Shown one piece after another: positions 11,015-23,629 of a stretch of 64,000 nucleotides of DNA (within the stretch, counting starts at the first letter, position 1; every line of letters begins with the position of its first letter). The stretch lies in NCBI GenBank assembly GCA_032622095.1, contig CP136064.1, positions 176,158,247 to 176,222,246 of the forward strand, in the 5' to 3' direction. The notes under the pieces were generated by a model that made no database searches, was not told where the DNA came from, and saw only the letters and a program-made list of their open reading frames with translations. This DNA comes from Siphonodentalium dalli. Lineage: Eukaryota > Mollusca > Scaphopoda > Gadilida > Siphonodentaliidae. Both the position numbers and the translations under genes were made by a program.

Positions 11015-12073
11015 TTGCAGAAAGTAAAGCCCTCTTGATGTTTGTATTTTGTCAAACAAGGCCAATTCACTGAGAGGCCTTCATTTGCACTGAGAGGCCG
11101 CCAACCGTTTTGGCAGTGTAGTGTTTGGAGCCTCTATTTGTGGAGACTCCTCTTCTTCATGTTCATATCTAGGTGCTCTAATTATGTTGGTTTACATTCC
11201 GTGCCATTTGTTTGCATATTATCAGTATTGTCCATTGGCAAAAAGTCGTTTTTACATGCTCAAAAACAAGAAATTTATTTTTATGACGAGAAAACAAAAA
11301 TTCCAAATTTTATTCAAAGAAATCCTAACATATTGTCTAACATATTGTGGAAACACATACTGGAAGTTCAATATTACATTTCTTTCTGAGTTTTTCTTAT
11401 ATTCTGCTAAATAGTAACCAAGAAAAACTTTTCATAAAGGAAGCTTATTTTCCTAGTATTACAGTGGAGAATTGTGGGGATATCTTCGCTTTTACTATTA
11501 GTACTGCATGATAAAAGTATCTCAGTATATAACATCCAATTGTTTGACATAACTATAATTTTTAACTATAATTTCAACAATGCTTACTTTCTATTTTTTT
11601 ATAATGCAGAACTTACCCACACATGAAGGGTATCAAATAATTGGTATTGAGTCTGTTAGTGCTGTAGGTTAGTATAGGATGCAATAAGTTTCCATAGGTT
11701 CAAGAATCTTTTAACTCCCTATCATTCAGATTGTATTTGCAGTTATAACTTCCAGTATGTTTTCCGATGCATGTATATTGAGCAGATTGTGTTTTCGTCT
11801 TTGTTGACAGCTTTAGTGTTAGTCTTTATGTGCCTTACGTTATGTATTTGTGAATTGTTTGTGTCCCTATTCATTACAGATGTACATATGGGACCCTATC
11901 ACTGTTAGTTTTTGATCATCCATAACAAATTAACTGATCATGAGTTGGATTATATTGTCAGATTTTGTTAACATAATCATAACTTGAGCTTGTTCAAAAG
12001 CTCCATAACATCATATATATATTCTGATGTAACTTTATTTTAAATTTGACACAGTTGCCTGGTTTGAGAATCA
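11015..12073. other. No recognised feature
   Basis: The longest frames here (115 codons from 11042 and 97 codons from 11121) overlap one another, resemble no family I know and show no domain. I do not call them genes. Confidence 0.5.
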
Positions 12074-12338
12074 TTAACCCTTGTTTCACTAAATCGATTC
12101 TCCCATTGGGTAATAATCATAAGCATTTGAATGGTCTATTAATTTTCTCAAGGGATATTCAGGAAATATAAGCTGACGTCAGATACTAATGCAGAAGGAT
12201 TCCCACAGGTGTCTTCATTGGTGGGAAATGTTCAAATAATAAGTTCAACAAATGGCCTATGGCTGTTTGTTGAACATATTAGCTGAACATATTCTAAGGG
12301 AACTATTCATCAATGAGTATTTAGTATAGAAATGTTAA
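12074..12338. mobile_element. piggyBac-like MITE (family P2), copy 3
   Basis: TTAA at 12074-12077 and 12335-12338. The ends are CCCTTGTTTCACTAAATCG and ATTTAGTATAGAAATG. The interior has AATAATAAGTTCAACAAATGG as in the other P2 copies. Confidence 0.7.
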
Positions 12339-12687
12339 GATGGGTCAAAATTAGTATTATACACCATTGGAAAACTTATTTTGAAATACGTTGAATAGGC
12401 CCTAGTCTCTGCGTTGTTGGCACATAAGTGGCGAAAATATTTGTTAATATATATTCTACTATTTTTTTTAATTCAACAGCAAATTTTCAATTGTCAATCA
12501 CAGGTCACTGGCACTGAATTGGTCATAATACTAAAAGTACCTATATATAAGACAAGATTCCTAACTCTACGAATCGAGAATTTCCACATGTCCCTAACAA
12601 GTGGCCACAAATGCAATAATAGAGAAAATTATAAAATATAAAGTTAGAATAATCATATTCCTCCAACAATTCCCTACATTTTGATAT

Positions 12688-12894
12688 ATGGATCAATCAT
12701 GTTCGGTTAACGACAGCGGCGAAATCTTCCCTGAAACCATCAAGACTGGCAGAAAAACTTGGTCGAACAAGACTTTGTCCAGTCTCATAGCATTATACTG
12801 TATCAAGTTTTGTTTGACCACTTTTTTCGCCAGTCTCCCAATGGTTTCATGGGGGATATCATCTCCAGTACTAGCTCTACATGGTTGATCCATA
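12688..12894. repeat. 207-bp imperfect palindrome
   Basis: The sequence reads ATGGATCAATCATGT.. on the + strand and ATGGATCAACCATGT.. on the - strand. Shared blocks include CTTCCCTGAAACCATCAAGACTGG against CCCATGAAACCATTGGGAGACTGG. This symmetry gives two mirror-image 66-codon frames, which I regard as artefacts. A diverged relative of one arm follows at about 12965-13130 (ACCGGAGTGAGTCATGTTCG, GAAGGGAATTATTCAAGGAA). Probably a foldback transposon of unassigned family. Confidence 0.65.
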
Positions 12895-13130
12895 GATGAA
12901 ATTAAAGGGAATTATTCCAGGAATTCGATGGCTGTCCAGATATATTTCTTTTTCTAATAGTATTTCCATAATGATATGTTGTGTGACCGGAGTGAGTCAT
13001 GTTCGACCACTTTCTATGTCCGGTCTCCAGTGGTGTCTGATGCTTTCGTAGAAGATATATCCACTGCTGCTAGGTGCACATGGTTGACTCGGTATACCAA
13101 AATGAAGGGAATTATTCAAGGAATATGACT

Positions 13131-14017
13131 ATTTGATTACTGTGTTTTGTTTTCATATATTGCTGTATTTCTGGCCATGGTATCGAGGACTTGTTGAAAT
13201 TCTACATTTTGGGAGTTAAAAAACCTTAAAATTGTCTTAAATATAGGTACTTTTTGTGTCATGATCAATGTGTTGTCAATAGCATCATTGATTCAGGGAA
13301 TTGCCAAATGTATTTCTCACTCGTAATGTTGTTGGAAACAAACAGATAGTAGAAACCATGTGAAAATCAGAATCACTAAACGTAACTAAAATTGTTTTAT
13401 CTTTCAACTGAACATTAATTACAAGTAACAGTATTATATACTTTACTAGCAACAATTCCTAACACAACCTGCATGACTTTATCTCTGTTATTTGCATGCT
13501 GCGGTAATTATTCTATTACACTCAGAAGTGCAGACTGCATTCCATATTTTAACATTGGATGACGACAATGACGTCATTTTGGTATACAAAATAAAATCTG
13601 GCTCAGACTTCACATAATGTATCTGTCATACCAATTTGCTGTCATTGTGGTTATATAAGCCACGGAGATATCAGGAGATCCGGTGGAGGTAATATTTATT
13701 TATTTTTCAGCTTATTTATTACGAGATAAGATGGAACTTGGGTCATTGTGTTCACAATTGGGAGGTATTTCCGATACTGATTTGATATGGCTGAGGGGTT
13801 CAAAAAGAGACATCCAGGTATCTTAATGTCCCACAATGTTGCTGGAAATAGCAATTTTGTCCCCACAACTATATAGCCATACAGCCTCAATTTAAGTGTG
13901 GTTTTCATAGGTACTCACATTCACACCGATAACAATAATTCATTAGTCGAGAATAAAATATGTCCTCCCACTCCATATTTCTGTTGGATGTAAATCTAGT
14001 AATTGATTTATATTGGC
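13131..14017. other. No recognised feature
   Basis: AT-rich non-coding DNA. No gene or shared repeat recognised. Confidence 0.45.
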
Positions 14018-14118
14018 CTTTCTGTAAAATTTCACATGCCAGACTGAACACAATTTCAGCATGTCAATTCGAAGAAAAAAAAATGCAGTAGAGTCTGTCA
14101 TGTGAAATTTTACAGAAA
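14018..14118. repeat. Short inverted repeat, about 100 bp
   Basis: CCTTTCTGTAAAATTTCACATG at the left is mirrored by CATGTGAAATTTTACAGAAACC at the right, with the symmetry extending into CCAGACTG and GAGTCTG. It is a single-copy hairpin in this window. Confidence 0.6.
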
Positions 14119-14303
14119 CCATCACATTCTATCAAATTGTGGACTTGTTGGTTCGAAAGTATTATTTTTTATCGAGCAACACTGAATTTACAGTGATATA
14201 TTGTTATGACATTTTCTTTCCTGAAAACAGATTGAACACAGATGATATTGCTAACCTGAAACTGAGATTTGAGATAGGAGACTAAATTCTTAATACAGTT
14301 ATA

Positions 14304-14520
14304 TACAGTAATGCTCAAAATAATCGACTCCTTAACCACAGCAGAATTATGGGTAATTATTCAGGATTTAGTCGGAAATATGGCTTGTTGCCATTCATCG
14401 GAAAGCTCTCAGCAAGAGCTTTCCGATGAATGGCAACAAGCCATATTTCCGACTAAATCCTGAAAAATTACCCATAATTCTGCTGTGGTTAAGGAGTCGA
14501 TTATTTAGAGCATTACTGTA
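14304..14520. mobile_element. Hairpin MITE (family H), full copy 3
   Basis: 217-bp palindrome with TA edges and the same arm sequence as copies 1 and 2, including CTGCTGTGGTTAAGGAGTCG in the right arm. Confidence 0.85.
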
Positions 14521-15037
14521 GTTGATAAGAAATCGGCAATTTTGGTATGAAAATTGATAAATCAGTGCAAACAGGTTTGCTTTAGATCATTGAAGGTAAG
14601 CAACAATAATAGTGAATCAGCAAATTCTTAGTTGAAAGAGATGTTGGTAACATCTTTCATATTGTTTGAGACAGTTACATTTACGAAGTTAGTGATATTT
14701 AAATGGCCTTTTGTTTCCAATAATTTGCCACAACATGCATACATTGCATGCCTATGTAAGCACCATTGCTGCGAAGGTAGTGCTCAATTAAAGTAACAGA
14801 ACCGTTATGAGGGTATAAAACTCATTTAAAAGACTCATGTGAAGAACAGGTTAGTTCTTAGTAACCCTGTGTCACTAAAATACTTATAGGCACCATGCCC
14901 TAGACACTGGATTCAATACTTCCAAGAGGTTGCCATTTCCTCTTGCAGTAGATGAGGAATGTTACATCGTTATTGAATTGGTACTAATCCACTCTGTTAT
15001 AGACTGCTCACTCCCTTTGTGTCTGTGGGTGGGTGAC

Positions 15038-15254
15038 TACAGTAATGCCTGAAGTATATGACCCTTTAACCACAGCAGAATTATGGGATTTTTTTCAGGA
15101 TTTAGTCAGAAATATGGCTTGTTGCCATTCATTGGAAAGCTCTCACCGAGAGCTTTCCGATGAATGGCAGCAAGCCATATTTTCGACAAAATCCTGAAAA
15201 CTTTCCCATAATTCTGCTGTGGTTTAGGGGTCAATTATTTAGGACATTACTGTA
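15038..15254. mobile_element. Hairpin MITE (family H), full copy 4
   Basis: 217 bp, TA edges, ends CAGTAATGCCTGAAGTATAT and ATTATTTAGGACATTACTG. It is somewhat more diverged than the other full copies. Confidence 0.82.
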
Positions 15255-17145
15255 CTTTCCCAGTCTGATTGAGTCTGGGGTAGTTTATACCTTTTTTCCC
15301 CCCGAAACTTTACTTAAGAGTGATGTCTACTGACCTATACTGAATGGGAATTATCATTACTTTGCATAAAATATAACAGGATAGTGCTGTTATGACAATA
15401 GGAAAGTAAGCAAACCTTCTAAATCATCTTGCTTCAGTGCAAGACACATTTTAGAAGGATTTTTTTTAATAGAATTTTTTAATTCACAATTGGTTTTTAG
15501 ACAAATTTCTTGAAGTCTGATTTATATTTCCAACTCATTATCTGGATTGTGTTCAATCACATTAATTTAAATTGATCAGCTGGATCAATTCTGAGTTAAA
15601 TCTAACTGAAGATGGGTGCAGCATGGAATCATATCTTTATGTCTTTTGAACAGAGTGACATGATTGGCTTGAAAGGAAAACATGGAAGGCTTTGGAGAGA
15701 GAAAAAACATTGATATACTTAATATATTCCTATAAATTGAATTTTATAACAAAATGTTTTTATTCTTCCATTCTAAAAACAAATCACAAGCAACATAAAT
15801 ATGGGACTAATTATCAAAATCTTTTAATTTAAAATAAATTTTTAGAAATAGATTCTATCTAACTGTATGGTCTGTTTGTGAATGGTAGTTATCCTTTCAA
15901 TCTTATCATGTCGTCTGTTTTGCTGTAACTATTATGCTAAATCTTGATGCATCTTCAATTGAAAGCTTACTTATTGAAACTGATGGCTTACAAGAGAAGT
16001 CAGTCATGTTTTCAAATAATAATCATTGAAACCCTCCTTGTTTTTGAAATTACAAATTTTATCATGTTAAATATTAATAATAATTTTAATATAAATTCCC
16101 CAGTAATTTGGCTGTTATAATAGAGTATTTCATCTATTTATTTTGTGTTATTCTTTAGCATTTTATTCATAATAATGTCTTGATGTGATTGTCCATTAGC
16201 TGTTACTTGGTTAAACTTTTATTTAAGCTTGAAATTAAAGGTTTCTCATTCTAATTTTGTGTTTCTCTATTATCCATGAAAGAGGGATAAAAATTATGTT
16301 CATTTACCTTCATTCTATATTCCCGGGTACAAGAATGCTATCATCAGGGAAATTCAAAATATTAAAGATGCACAATCCAAATCAATGTTCCTAAATTAAT
16401 AATTCTTTGGCTTCGGGGGTAAACAAATATGTGATTCGAGGAACCACCCATCAAAGCTCAGAGTGATCAGATAACGATTTTTGAAATTTTTTATTTCTCA
16501 AAATGTGTACAATATTTGTGGCCCAGAATAAAGTCGTCACACCGAAGGTCTCGGATGAAGATGCAGATGAAGATGGATAACTCTAAAAAAAGTGGTATTA
16601 CATGTACAGTAATATTTCATTGAACAACATGTTGATAAATAACATGTTTTGGGAAATTTTATACCATAGTTGACCGCGGTTAGCAATATTTTGTTGTAAT
16701 AAACTAAATCTGATAACTAAAGCATATTTTGAAGAAATGTTGTAACTTGATGATATGGGGACCTTCTGATCGGATTGAGTATCTTTAAATAGCCTCAGAA
16801 AAAAGTATTTATCCACATTGTTTACATCATAATTGGTCTTTCATAGGATCTGATGGAAGGGTAGAAATAATGGCACAGATGAGACATAGCAAAACATGCT
16901 TTGATCATTATTATGCAGTTCCATGTGTTGGTCATCGACCCGCTATCCCATTTTCAATTCCACGAGCAATATTGTCTAATACAAAGGGTCCTAGTTTTAT
17001 TATTCGAATTAAACTAGTTTGTCATTCTTTGATCTAGTCTGGTAGATGGGTGGGTGACCTAGAATAAATTAGTAACAAGGCGGTTTTGGTATCATTCTGT
17101 GCGGTTTTGCCGTCATTCTCTGCCCGAGAGACAGACAGTCATTAA
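15255..17145. other. No recognised feature
   Basis: Strongly AT-rich with no long frame. I see no repeat shared with other parts of the window. Confidence 0.5.
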
Positions 17146-17620
17146 TTATACCCCCGCAATGAAGTTGTGGGGGGTGGGTATACTGGAATCAGCTCGTCTG
17201 TCGTCCGTGGACACAAATTTGTCTGGAGTTTTTCTCAGTCGTTTTGTGATCATTTTCCGTGAAACTTGGCACAGACATCAACCACTATGGGAACCTGTGC
17301 ACCTGCGATTATGACATCTGTTCGTCTTTTTTTGGTAGAGTTATCGCCCTTTTTCAACTTAGAAATTTTTCGCAACATGTATAATTTTGTCCGAGCTTTT
17401 ATATATACATTTTTAGGTCAATTTAAAAAAAACTTGTTACAGATATTTAGTACCATGGGAACCTGTGCACCCGCGATTATGACGTCTGTCTGACTTTTTT
17501 TTGTGGAGTTATCCCCCTTTTTCGACTTTATTTGCCACATGCATAATGTCCGAGCTTTTATTCCTACATTTTTATGTGTACCCATACCATGTATGGTACA
17601 CATAATGCTGACGTCCGGAT
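17146..17620 (+). repeat. TATACCCCCGC tandem-repeat element, copy 1
   Basis: Begins TATACCCCCGCAATGAAGTT with its mirror GGGGGTGGGTATACTGGAAT. Units of roughly 180 bp follow, each with GACGTCTGTCTGACTTTTTT-like, AGTTATCCCCCTTTTTCGAC, TCCGAGCTTTTATTCCTACA and ACCATGGGAACCTGTGCACC blocks. Copies are at 18524-19230, about 20510-20830 and 51442-51620. Non-coding; open frames inside it are incidental. Confidence 0.7.
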
Positions 17621-17699
17621 CAACCATCCACCGTTCGACCGTCTGTATGTCTGTCCATCTGTCCATAGACACTATCCGATTCGATTACTCGTGTTCAAA

Positions 17700-20050
17700 T
17701 TTTATTTAAATGTTTATGATGACACACTCCTCACCTGTATAGTTTTTGGTATCGATCGGTTGATCAGTTAAGAAATTATTAACACTTTGCATCCACACAT
17801 GGGCATGAGCTATCCAATGCTGTAACCTAAGTATTTTTTATCCGGTTGCGTTAATATTTTATATGTAGGTTTATAATGACACACCCTCACCTGTATAGTT
17901 TTTGGTATAGAATGGTTGATCGGTTTAGAAAATAATTAACCCTGCACACAAATGCTATCTGATGAATCTAAGTCAAACAATTTTCTTCTGATCTGCCTCA
18001 TATTTCTTAATTAGTTCTTTCTTAGCACGTTCTTCATCTGTATGGATTTTGGTATTGTTTAGTTAACCCTTTCCACTCTTGTTTTTAAATAGAATTCATC
18101 CAAGCCAGGATGACTTAAATATTTTTCATCTGATCAGCACCAAATCCTCACCCCAAAATACAGATCAAGTTTAAATTTGGGATTGATCCGCTATATTTTA
18201 ATAGTTATGGCCATTTATAATTCAAGTAGCTGATAATGTAATTAATACCTGTTTGCCACTGTAAGATTTGAAGAGAACTTCTCATCACACAGAGCCTGTC
18301 ATTGGTTTTAGTTTTGTTCAGCTGGACAGGAGATAGATAGCACATGACTAGCAGAGTCTGTTGATAAAATCTGTCAAAATATAATTAATGGATGGCTCTC
18401 TATTAGTTTTCTGTGCAATATTAAGTTAACCCCTTAGTTGAAACCGGTTCATTTAATAGTTAATGTACACTCAATAAGACACCTATTCTAAAAGAATAAA
18501 TTGGAATGGTCCATTGTTTTATTATACCCCCCGCAACGAAGTTGGGGGGGGGGGGTATACTGGAATCAGCTTGTCCGTCGTCTGTCCGTGAACACAAATT
18601 TGTCCGGAGTTTTTCTCAGTCGTTTTTTTTATCAATTTCCGTGAAACTTGGTACAGAGGTCTGTCGGACATTTTTGGTGGAGTTATCCCCCTTTTTCGAC
18701 TTAGAAATTTTTCGCAACATGTATAATTTTGTCCGAGCTTTTATTCCTACATTTTTAGGTCAATTTTTTTTAAACTTGGCACAGATATTTAGTACCATGT
18801 GAACCTGTGCACCTGCGATTATGACGTCTGTCCGACATTTTTTGGTGGAGTTATCCCCCTTTTTCGACTTAGAATTTTTTTTGCAACATGCATAATTTTG
18901 TCCGAGCTTTTATTCCTACATTTTTAGGTCAATGTTTTTTAATCTTGGTACTGATATTTAGTACCATGGGAACCTGTGCACCTGCGATTATGATGTCTGT
19001 CCGACTTTTTTTATGGAGTTATTCCCCTTTTTCGACTTAGAACATTTTCGCAACATGCATAATTTTGTCCGAGCCTTTATTCCTACATTTTTCGGTCAAT
19101 ATGTTTAAGATTAGGGTTAGGGTTGTGCACCTGCAATGGGAACTGTTATTTTATTATTTTAACTAAATGTTTACTGACATGTGAAACATCTTAGTATTTT
19201 AAAAACACGTGGGTATCCTTAGTCCCATTGGGACAGTCACACCTCTAGTTTGTAGGGATGCTTTACAGACATTGCTATTTATTGACATTGTTGTTGAACA
19301 GACACTGTATTTTAGAAATAAATTAACCCACCCATCCCATGGTTCCATCATATGATGTCATTGAAAATGATTAACCCTCTCAACACATATCGTCTTCTGA
19401 TGTTTTTCATCTGATCAATCTCCTATTCTATGTCCAGGTTGATGGTGATCCACTTTTCACTTGCATGTATTTTGGGATTAAAATTAACCCATTCCATAGA
19501 CACATGATATCTGATAGGCAGATATTAGATTATCTCTTTCACCTTGAGCCAGGTTCAGTAAGGATTTCTATAAGCCACCAATTGAAAATTCATCATTTGA
19601 GGAAATATCTTATTTTGAAATTCCCTCAATTGCATTTGGGCTGCAGGATAATAATGGTGCTGGTATTCTTGAGGGCTAAGTTGAGGCTGACTTATTGGTC
19701 AAATATTTTTCACCCGATCATGATGCATTCTTCACCTGTATATATTTTGGTATTGACTGAATGGTTTTGAAAATATTAACCCTACATATAGTAATATTTC
19801 TGCTGTTTACAGACATTGTATCTTTCCAATGATCAGCTTAGAATAAAATTAACCATAGATATACTGTATGCGATCCAATGTTATGACTCTAATATTTTCA
19901 ATTTGACCATTCTCATATCTCACCTTTAGTTATCTGACAATTCTGCATTCAAATATTGTATATCCAACCATTATCCAAATCATATCTAATATCAAGGTCT
20001 ATACACCCCTCACTTTTATAGATGTTCAGGAATTGGTTGGTCTCTAATCT
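17700..20050 (+). repeat. Ancient degenerate tandem repeat
   Basis: The phrase CACCTGTATAGTTTTTGGTAT followed by a GGTTGATC/TGGTTTTGAAAATA ATTAACCC block recurs in decayed form at about 17730, 17890, 18035, 19735 and 20010. The spacing is irregular. It is interrupted by the TATACCCC element at 18524-19230. Confidence 0.5.
18524..19230 (+). repeat. TATACCCCCGC tandem-repeat element, copy 2
   Basis: Starts TATACCCCCCGCAACGAAGT with a G-rich mirror and the GTATACTGGAATCAGC phrase. It contains about three units of GGTGGAGTTATCCCCCTTTT, CGCAACATGTATAATTTTGT and GTACCATGTGAACCTGTGCA, and ends near TCCTTAGTCCCATTGGGACAGTCACA. The two short TTAGGG-like runs at about 19112 are within this repeat. Confidence 0.72.
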
Positions 20051-20509
20051 CAATGATCCCATAACTTTTAATATGCAGCTAACACAACAACATAATATGT
20101 TATGACTCAGGTTCCACTGTAAGAAGTAGATAAATAGAGTTATTATGATGTTATTTACTTAATTTTTTAACTATTATATCTTTAACAGCTATGGTGCGTC
20201 TGTCTGACTATGGTTGGGCATAATTAGCTTTATCACTCTATAACACATACATGTATCTGTGTTGGAGTGACCTAATAGGTTGAAATTGAATGCCATATAC
20301 ATGTTCCTAACTTCCTATTGTGTTTATATGAGCAAGTTGCCCAATAAGTTTGATTCCACAAGGGAACTATTAATTAGTAGTAAGCTGTTAATTGTTGAAA
20401 GTCTTACACTCATGAAAAGGTTGATGTAAAGATTTATGAAAATAGCTAATCACTATCGCCAATGTATGGTTAAACATCTGCCAATCGTGATCGGCCTCTC
20501 GTTAGGTCA

Positions 20510-20830
20510 ATGTTATTGAAACTTACACAGATATTTAGTGCTATGTGAACCTGTGCACCTGCGATTATGATATATATCTGACTTTTTTGGTGCGCAGTTA
20601 TTCCGCTTTTTTTACTTAGAGCATTTTCGCAACATGCATAATTTTGTCCAAGCTTTTATTCCTACATTTTTCAGTCAATAGGTTTAGGATTAGGGGTTAC
20701 GTTGTGCACCTGCAATGGGAATCTGTTATTTTATTATTTTAACTAAATGTTTACTGACATGTGAAACCTCCTAGTGTTTTAAAAACATGGTGGGGGGGTA
20801 TCCTTAGTCCCATTGGGACAGTCACAAAAA
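20510..20830 (+). repeat. TATACCCCCGC tandem-repeat element, 3' fragment
   Basis: This is the last unit and the 3' end of the family (CCTGTGCACCTGCGATTATGA, then TCCTTAGTCCCATTGGGACA) without the TATACCCC start. Confidence 0.68.
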
Positions 20831-21689
20831 TAGGTTAGAATTGTTTTCATAATTCGATGAGGGGGTGGAGTTTTGACCCCCTACTTTTATCAAAATTTCA
20901 TGACTGATTTAACATTAGTTGTAGATTATGTTTTTTAACCAACAGTCCATATGTTCCTACTTGAAGTCAGGTTAAACTGTTGGACCGAATTGGCCACAAA
21001 TTTTAACGTTATCGGGGATGTCAGGTTGGTAATGTTCCAAAGTTCGCGAGCTTGAAGTATCCATACCATTTGTAACATTCAACCTAACTGTGAACTTATA
21101 TATAGTAATGTGTATTCTTTAAAAAGAGTAAGAGGTTGGAGATATGTCAGTGGTGTGCAATTAGAAATTTCAAAATGGGAGCCCTGCTCATCTGAGAACA
21201 TCCAGCTATGTCCATGTTTAGAATTACATGTCTTAAGTGATTTTGTTACTATATGCATGTCTTAAGTGATTTTGTTAAGTACTGACTGTTGTAGTCTTCA
21301 GAGTCCCAGTCTTCACAGACTTTATAGTATGTTGAGCGACCCACAGTCATTGACTGTCTTGTTATAATATGCTCTTTCATTCAGCAAAATTAATGAGCTT
21401 TCAATATCGTATATTTCATAAAATGTTTTATTTGATGGGAGTATGGTATGAAAATTTAATTGCATATATGTTTTTACACGATAAATCAATTTTGGGAAAT
21501 AGTTGACTTTGTATTCCACGTGCATGCAGCTTCGAAAAGATCAGTGCGCTCTCAGGGTACGCAGTTATTCCATAATGGAAGTATTACCTTCAGTAATTAT
21601 CACAAGTCAGTATGTGGTCCTGTCGCGTGTTGGTTCTTTTCATAAAATGTCAGACAGAAACTTATCTTAAAGATATTAGTAAAAAACGT
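20831..21689. other. No gene; small tandem duplication
   Basis: A phrase of about 25 bp (CATGTCTTAAGTGATTTTGTTA) is repeated at about 21228 and 21256. Otherwise nothing is recognised. Confidence 0.5.
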
Positions 21690-22010
21690 AACAATTCCAC
21701 TTTCGGTCGCCATTTTGGCAGCCATATTGGACGGGGAGTTCCAATTTTGGGACACAAAGGTGGCGTTATGTCTTAGATTCACAAAAATATATACATGTGT
21801 ATACATATGACAAGATGTTCTCACTAGAATTGCACCAAGCTGACTTATAGGAAAATGGCAGCCATCTTGGACGCCATGTTGAATTACAAAAAAATGCTCA
21901 AAGCGGATTTTAGCGGATTTTTGGATATGTTATAGAGGATATATTCCTCTTCAAAATGGTATACAAACCAACTTAGTCCAAATTTTTTCTAGGTCAAACC
22001 TGTTATCGAC
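21690..22010 (-). repeat. AAATCCGCT/GATGGCTGCC repeat, copy 1
   Basis: The reverse complement of this stretch matches 62487-62735: CATATCCAAAAATCCGCTAA, AAGATGGCTGCCATTTTCC-type phrases, and GTCATATGTATACA followed by ATGTATATATTT. It contains several CCAAGATGGC motifs. Non-coding. Confidence 0.6.
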
Positions 22011-22412
22011 CAGACTAATTCTTCTCTGAAATAAGAGCTTCCATTTCCGACTGTCCTTCACAGCCGATTATCGGCACCGCGCGGCGGCGAGAAGGCAGTG
22101 AAACTTGGAGTCACATTCAAAGCAACATATAATGTTGGGTAATTTTTTTCTCTCCATCACAACCCACTACAGCACTTTTGTGGCTTTAACAGGAGCATGG
22201 CATGGTAATTACAGTAAAAACTACTATCAGGGACGTGGATAGAGGGTCTTCGTTGGAGGGTGCCAACCTTCAAGTTGGAATTTCCAACTGCACCCCCTTG
22301 TGGATCTTATGAACCAGGCGAAACTACCAAGTTCGTGTTGTACCAAATTGCAACCCAAATTGGTTTGAAATTTCCGAACTGCCATCTCACAGCTAGCGTT
22401 GACATTTGAAAT

Positions 22413-23070
22413 CTAAACCTGAAAACTACAAAATCCTTGAACATAGAAGTCTAACTCCAGATAAATAAATTCAGGACTCAATTTTGTTAATTGATTAGCA
22501 GTTTTTAACTGGCCACCGGGCAGGGACCAAGAAACCTCGGCCACATTAGGAGAAAACTTTGAAATATGAACATGAAAACTGCAAAATCTTAGCATCTTAG
22601 TGAAAACTCCAGGTAAAATATGGCGTCAATTCAAACAAAAATAGATCAGCAGTTTTTAACTGGCCACGGGAGAGGGACTATGTATGACCCCTCGGCCGCA
22701 ATGCGAGAATATTTTGAAAACTGCAAAAATCCTAGCATCTAGAGGTCTAACTCCAGGCAAATTCAGACGTCGGTTTTTTTAATTGATTAGCAGTTTTTGA
22801 CTGGCCACCGGGCAGGAAACATGGCCCCTCAGCCCAAATGGGAACAAAATTGGAAATCTGAACATGAAAATTGTTAAATCCTAGCATCTAGAGATGTAAC
22901 TACAGGCAGATTAAGGCCTAGATTTTTTTTAATTAATTATCAGCTTTTGACTGCATGGCCACCGAGGAGGGATCAGAAGCCTCACTGAGATAACCAGTTG
23001 GAGAAAATTTGATAATCTGAACCTGAAAACTGCAAAATCCTAGCAGCTATAGACTAGCACCAAGCTCTCC
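22413..23070 (+). repeat. Diverged tandem repeat, about 150-bp period
   Basis: About five copies of AAAACTGCAAAATCCTAGCATC are spaced 142-156 bp apart (near 22419, 22575, 22717, 22868 and 23022). Each is followed by CTAACTCCAGGCAAATT, a T-run, GATTAGCAGTTTTTGACTGG and CCACCGGGCAGGGA. Copies differ by many substitutions. Confidence 0.75.
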
Positions 23071-23319
23071 CAGTGTTGGAAATTTCCGACCTGACACCCC
23101 CTAAGGTTCGAAAATTTCCAACTGATAGCCATTTCAGTCCAAGATTTTGACCATGAAAATATATCACTGTGGTACCGGGTATACTGCATGGTATATTTAT
23201 AACAAATTGCCCACTAATTATTCGTTGGAAAAATAAAACTACGAGAACACTTTCAACCTATTGTTGGTGTGATATTTCCAACTATTGAAAATTTTGACCA
23301 CAGTTGGGGGGATGAGACA

Positions 23320-23338
23320 CCCCCCCCCCCCCCCCCCT
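23320..23338. repeat. Poly-C tract
   Basis: An uninterrupted C run of about 17-18 bases in GAGACACC..TGCAATC. Its length in the assembly may be unreliable. Confidence 0.7.
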
Positions 23339-23629
23339 GCAATCACGTCTCTGACTGCTATAGCTTCCATGGTTTTCAACTGAAAATTTACTCTGAACTA
23401 AACTGGTATACCGTAATTTTATTAAATTCGAAAGAATCAACATCAATATAAGTAGTATACATGAATTCCAGCGTGACGGCCGGAATACCAAATTTTACGG
23501 AATTTCACTTTTCTGTGGCCTATAAAATCTAAAATTATGACCAGTAGGGTACCGCTTAAAATGAAAAACATTGTACATACTATACTAAGTTGTTTAGTTA
23601 TATACAATTATATGTGTGTTTAAGTATCA

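Noticed and set aside
11042..11414. Frames of 115 and 97 codons.
   Set aside because: No domain or family resemblance, mutual overlap, and AT-rich composition like the surrounding non-coding DNA.
12688..12893. Two 66-codon frames beginning with MDQ on opposite strands.
   Set aside because: Mirror artefact of a palindrome; no similarity to a protein family.
19110..19125. TTAGGGTTAGGG-like sequence, suggesting telomeric repeats.
   Set aside because: Only two units, and they are part of the TATACCCC repeat family.
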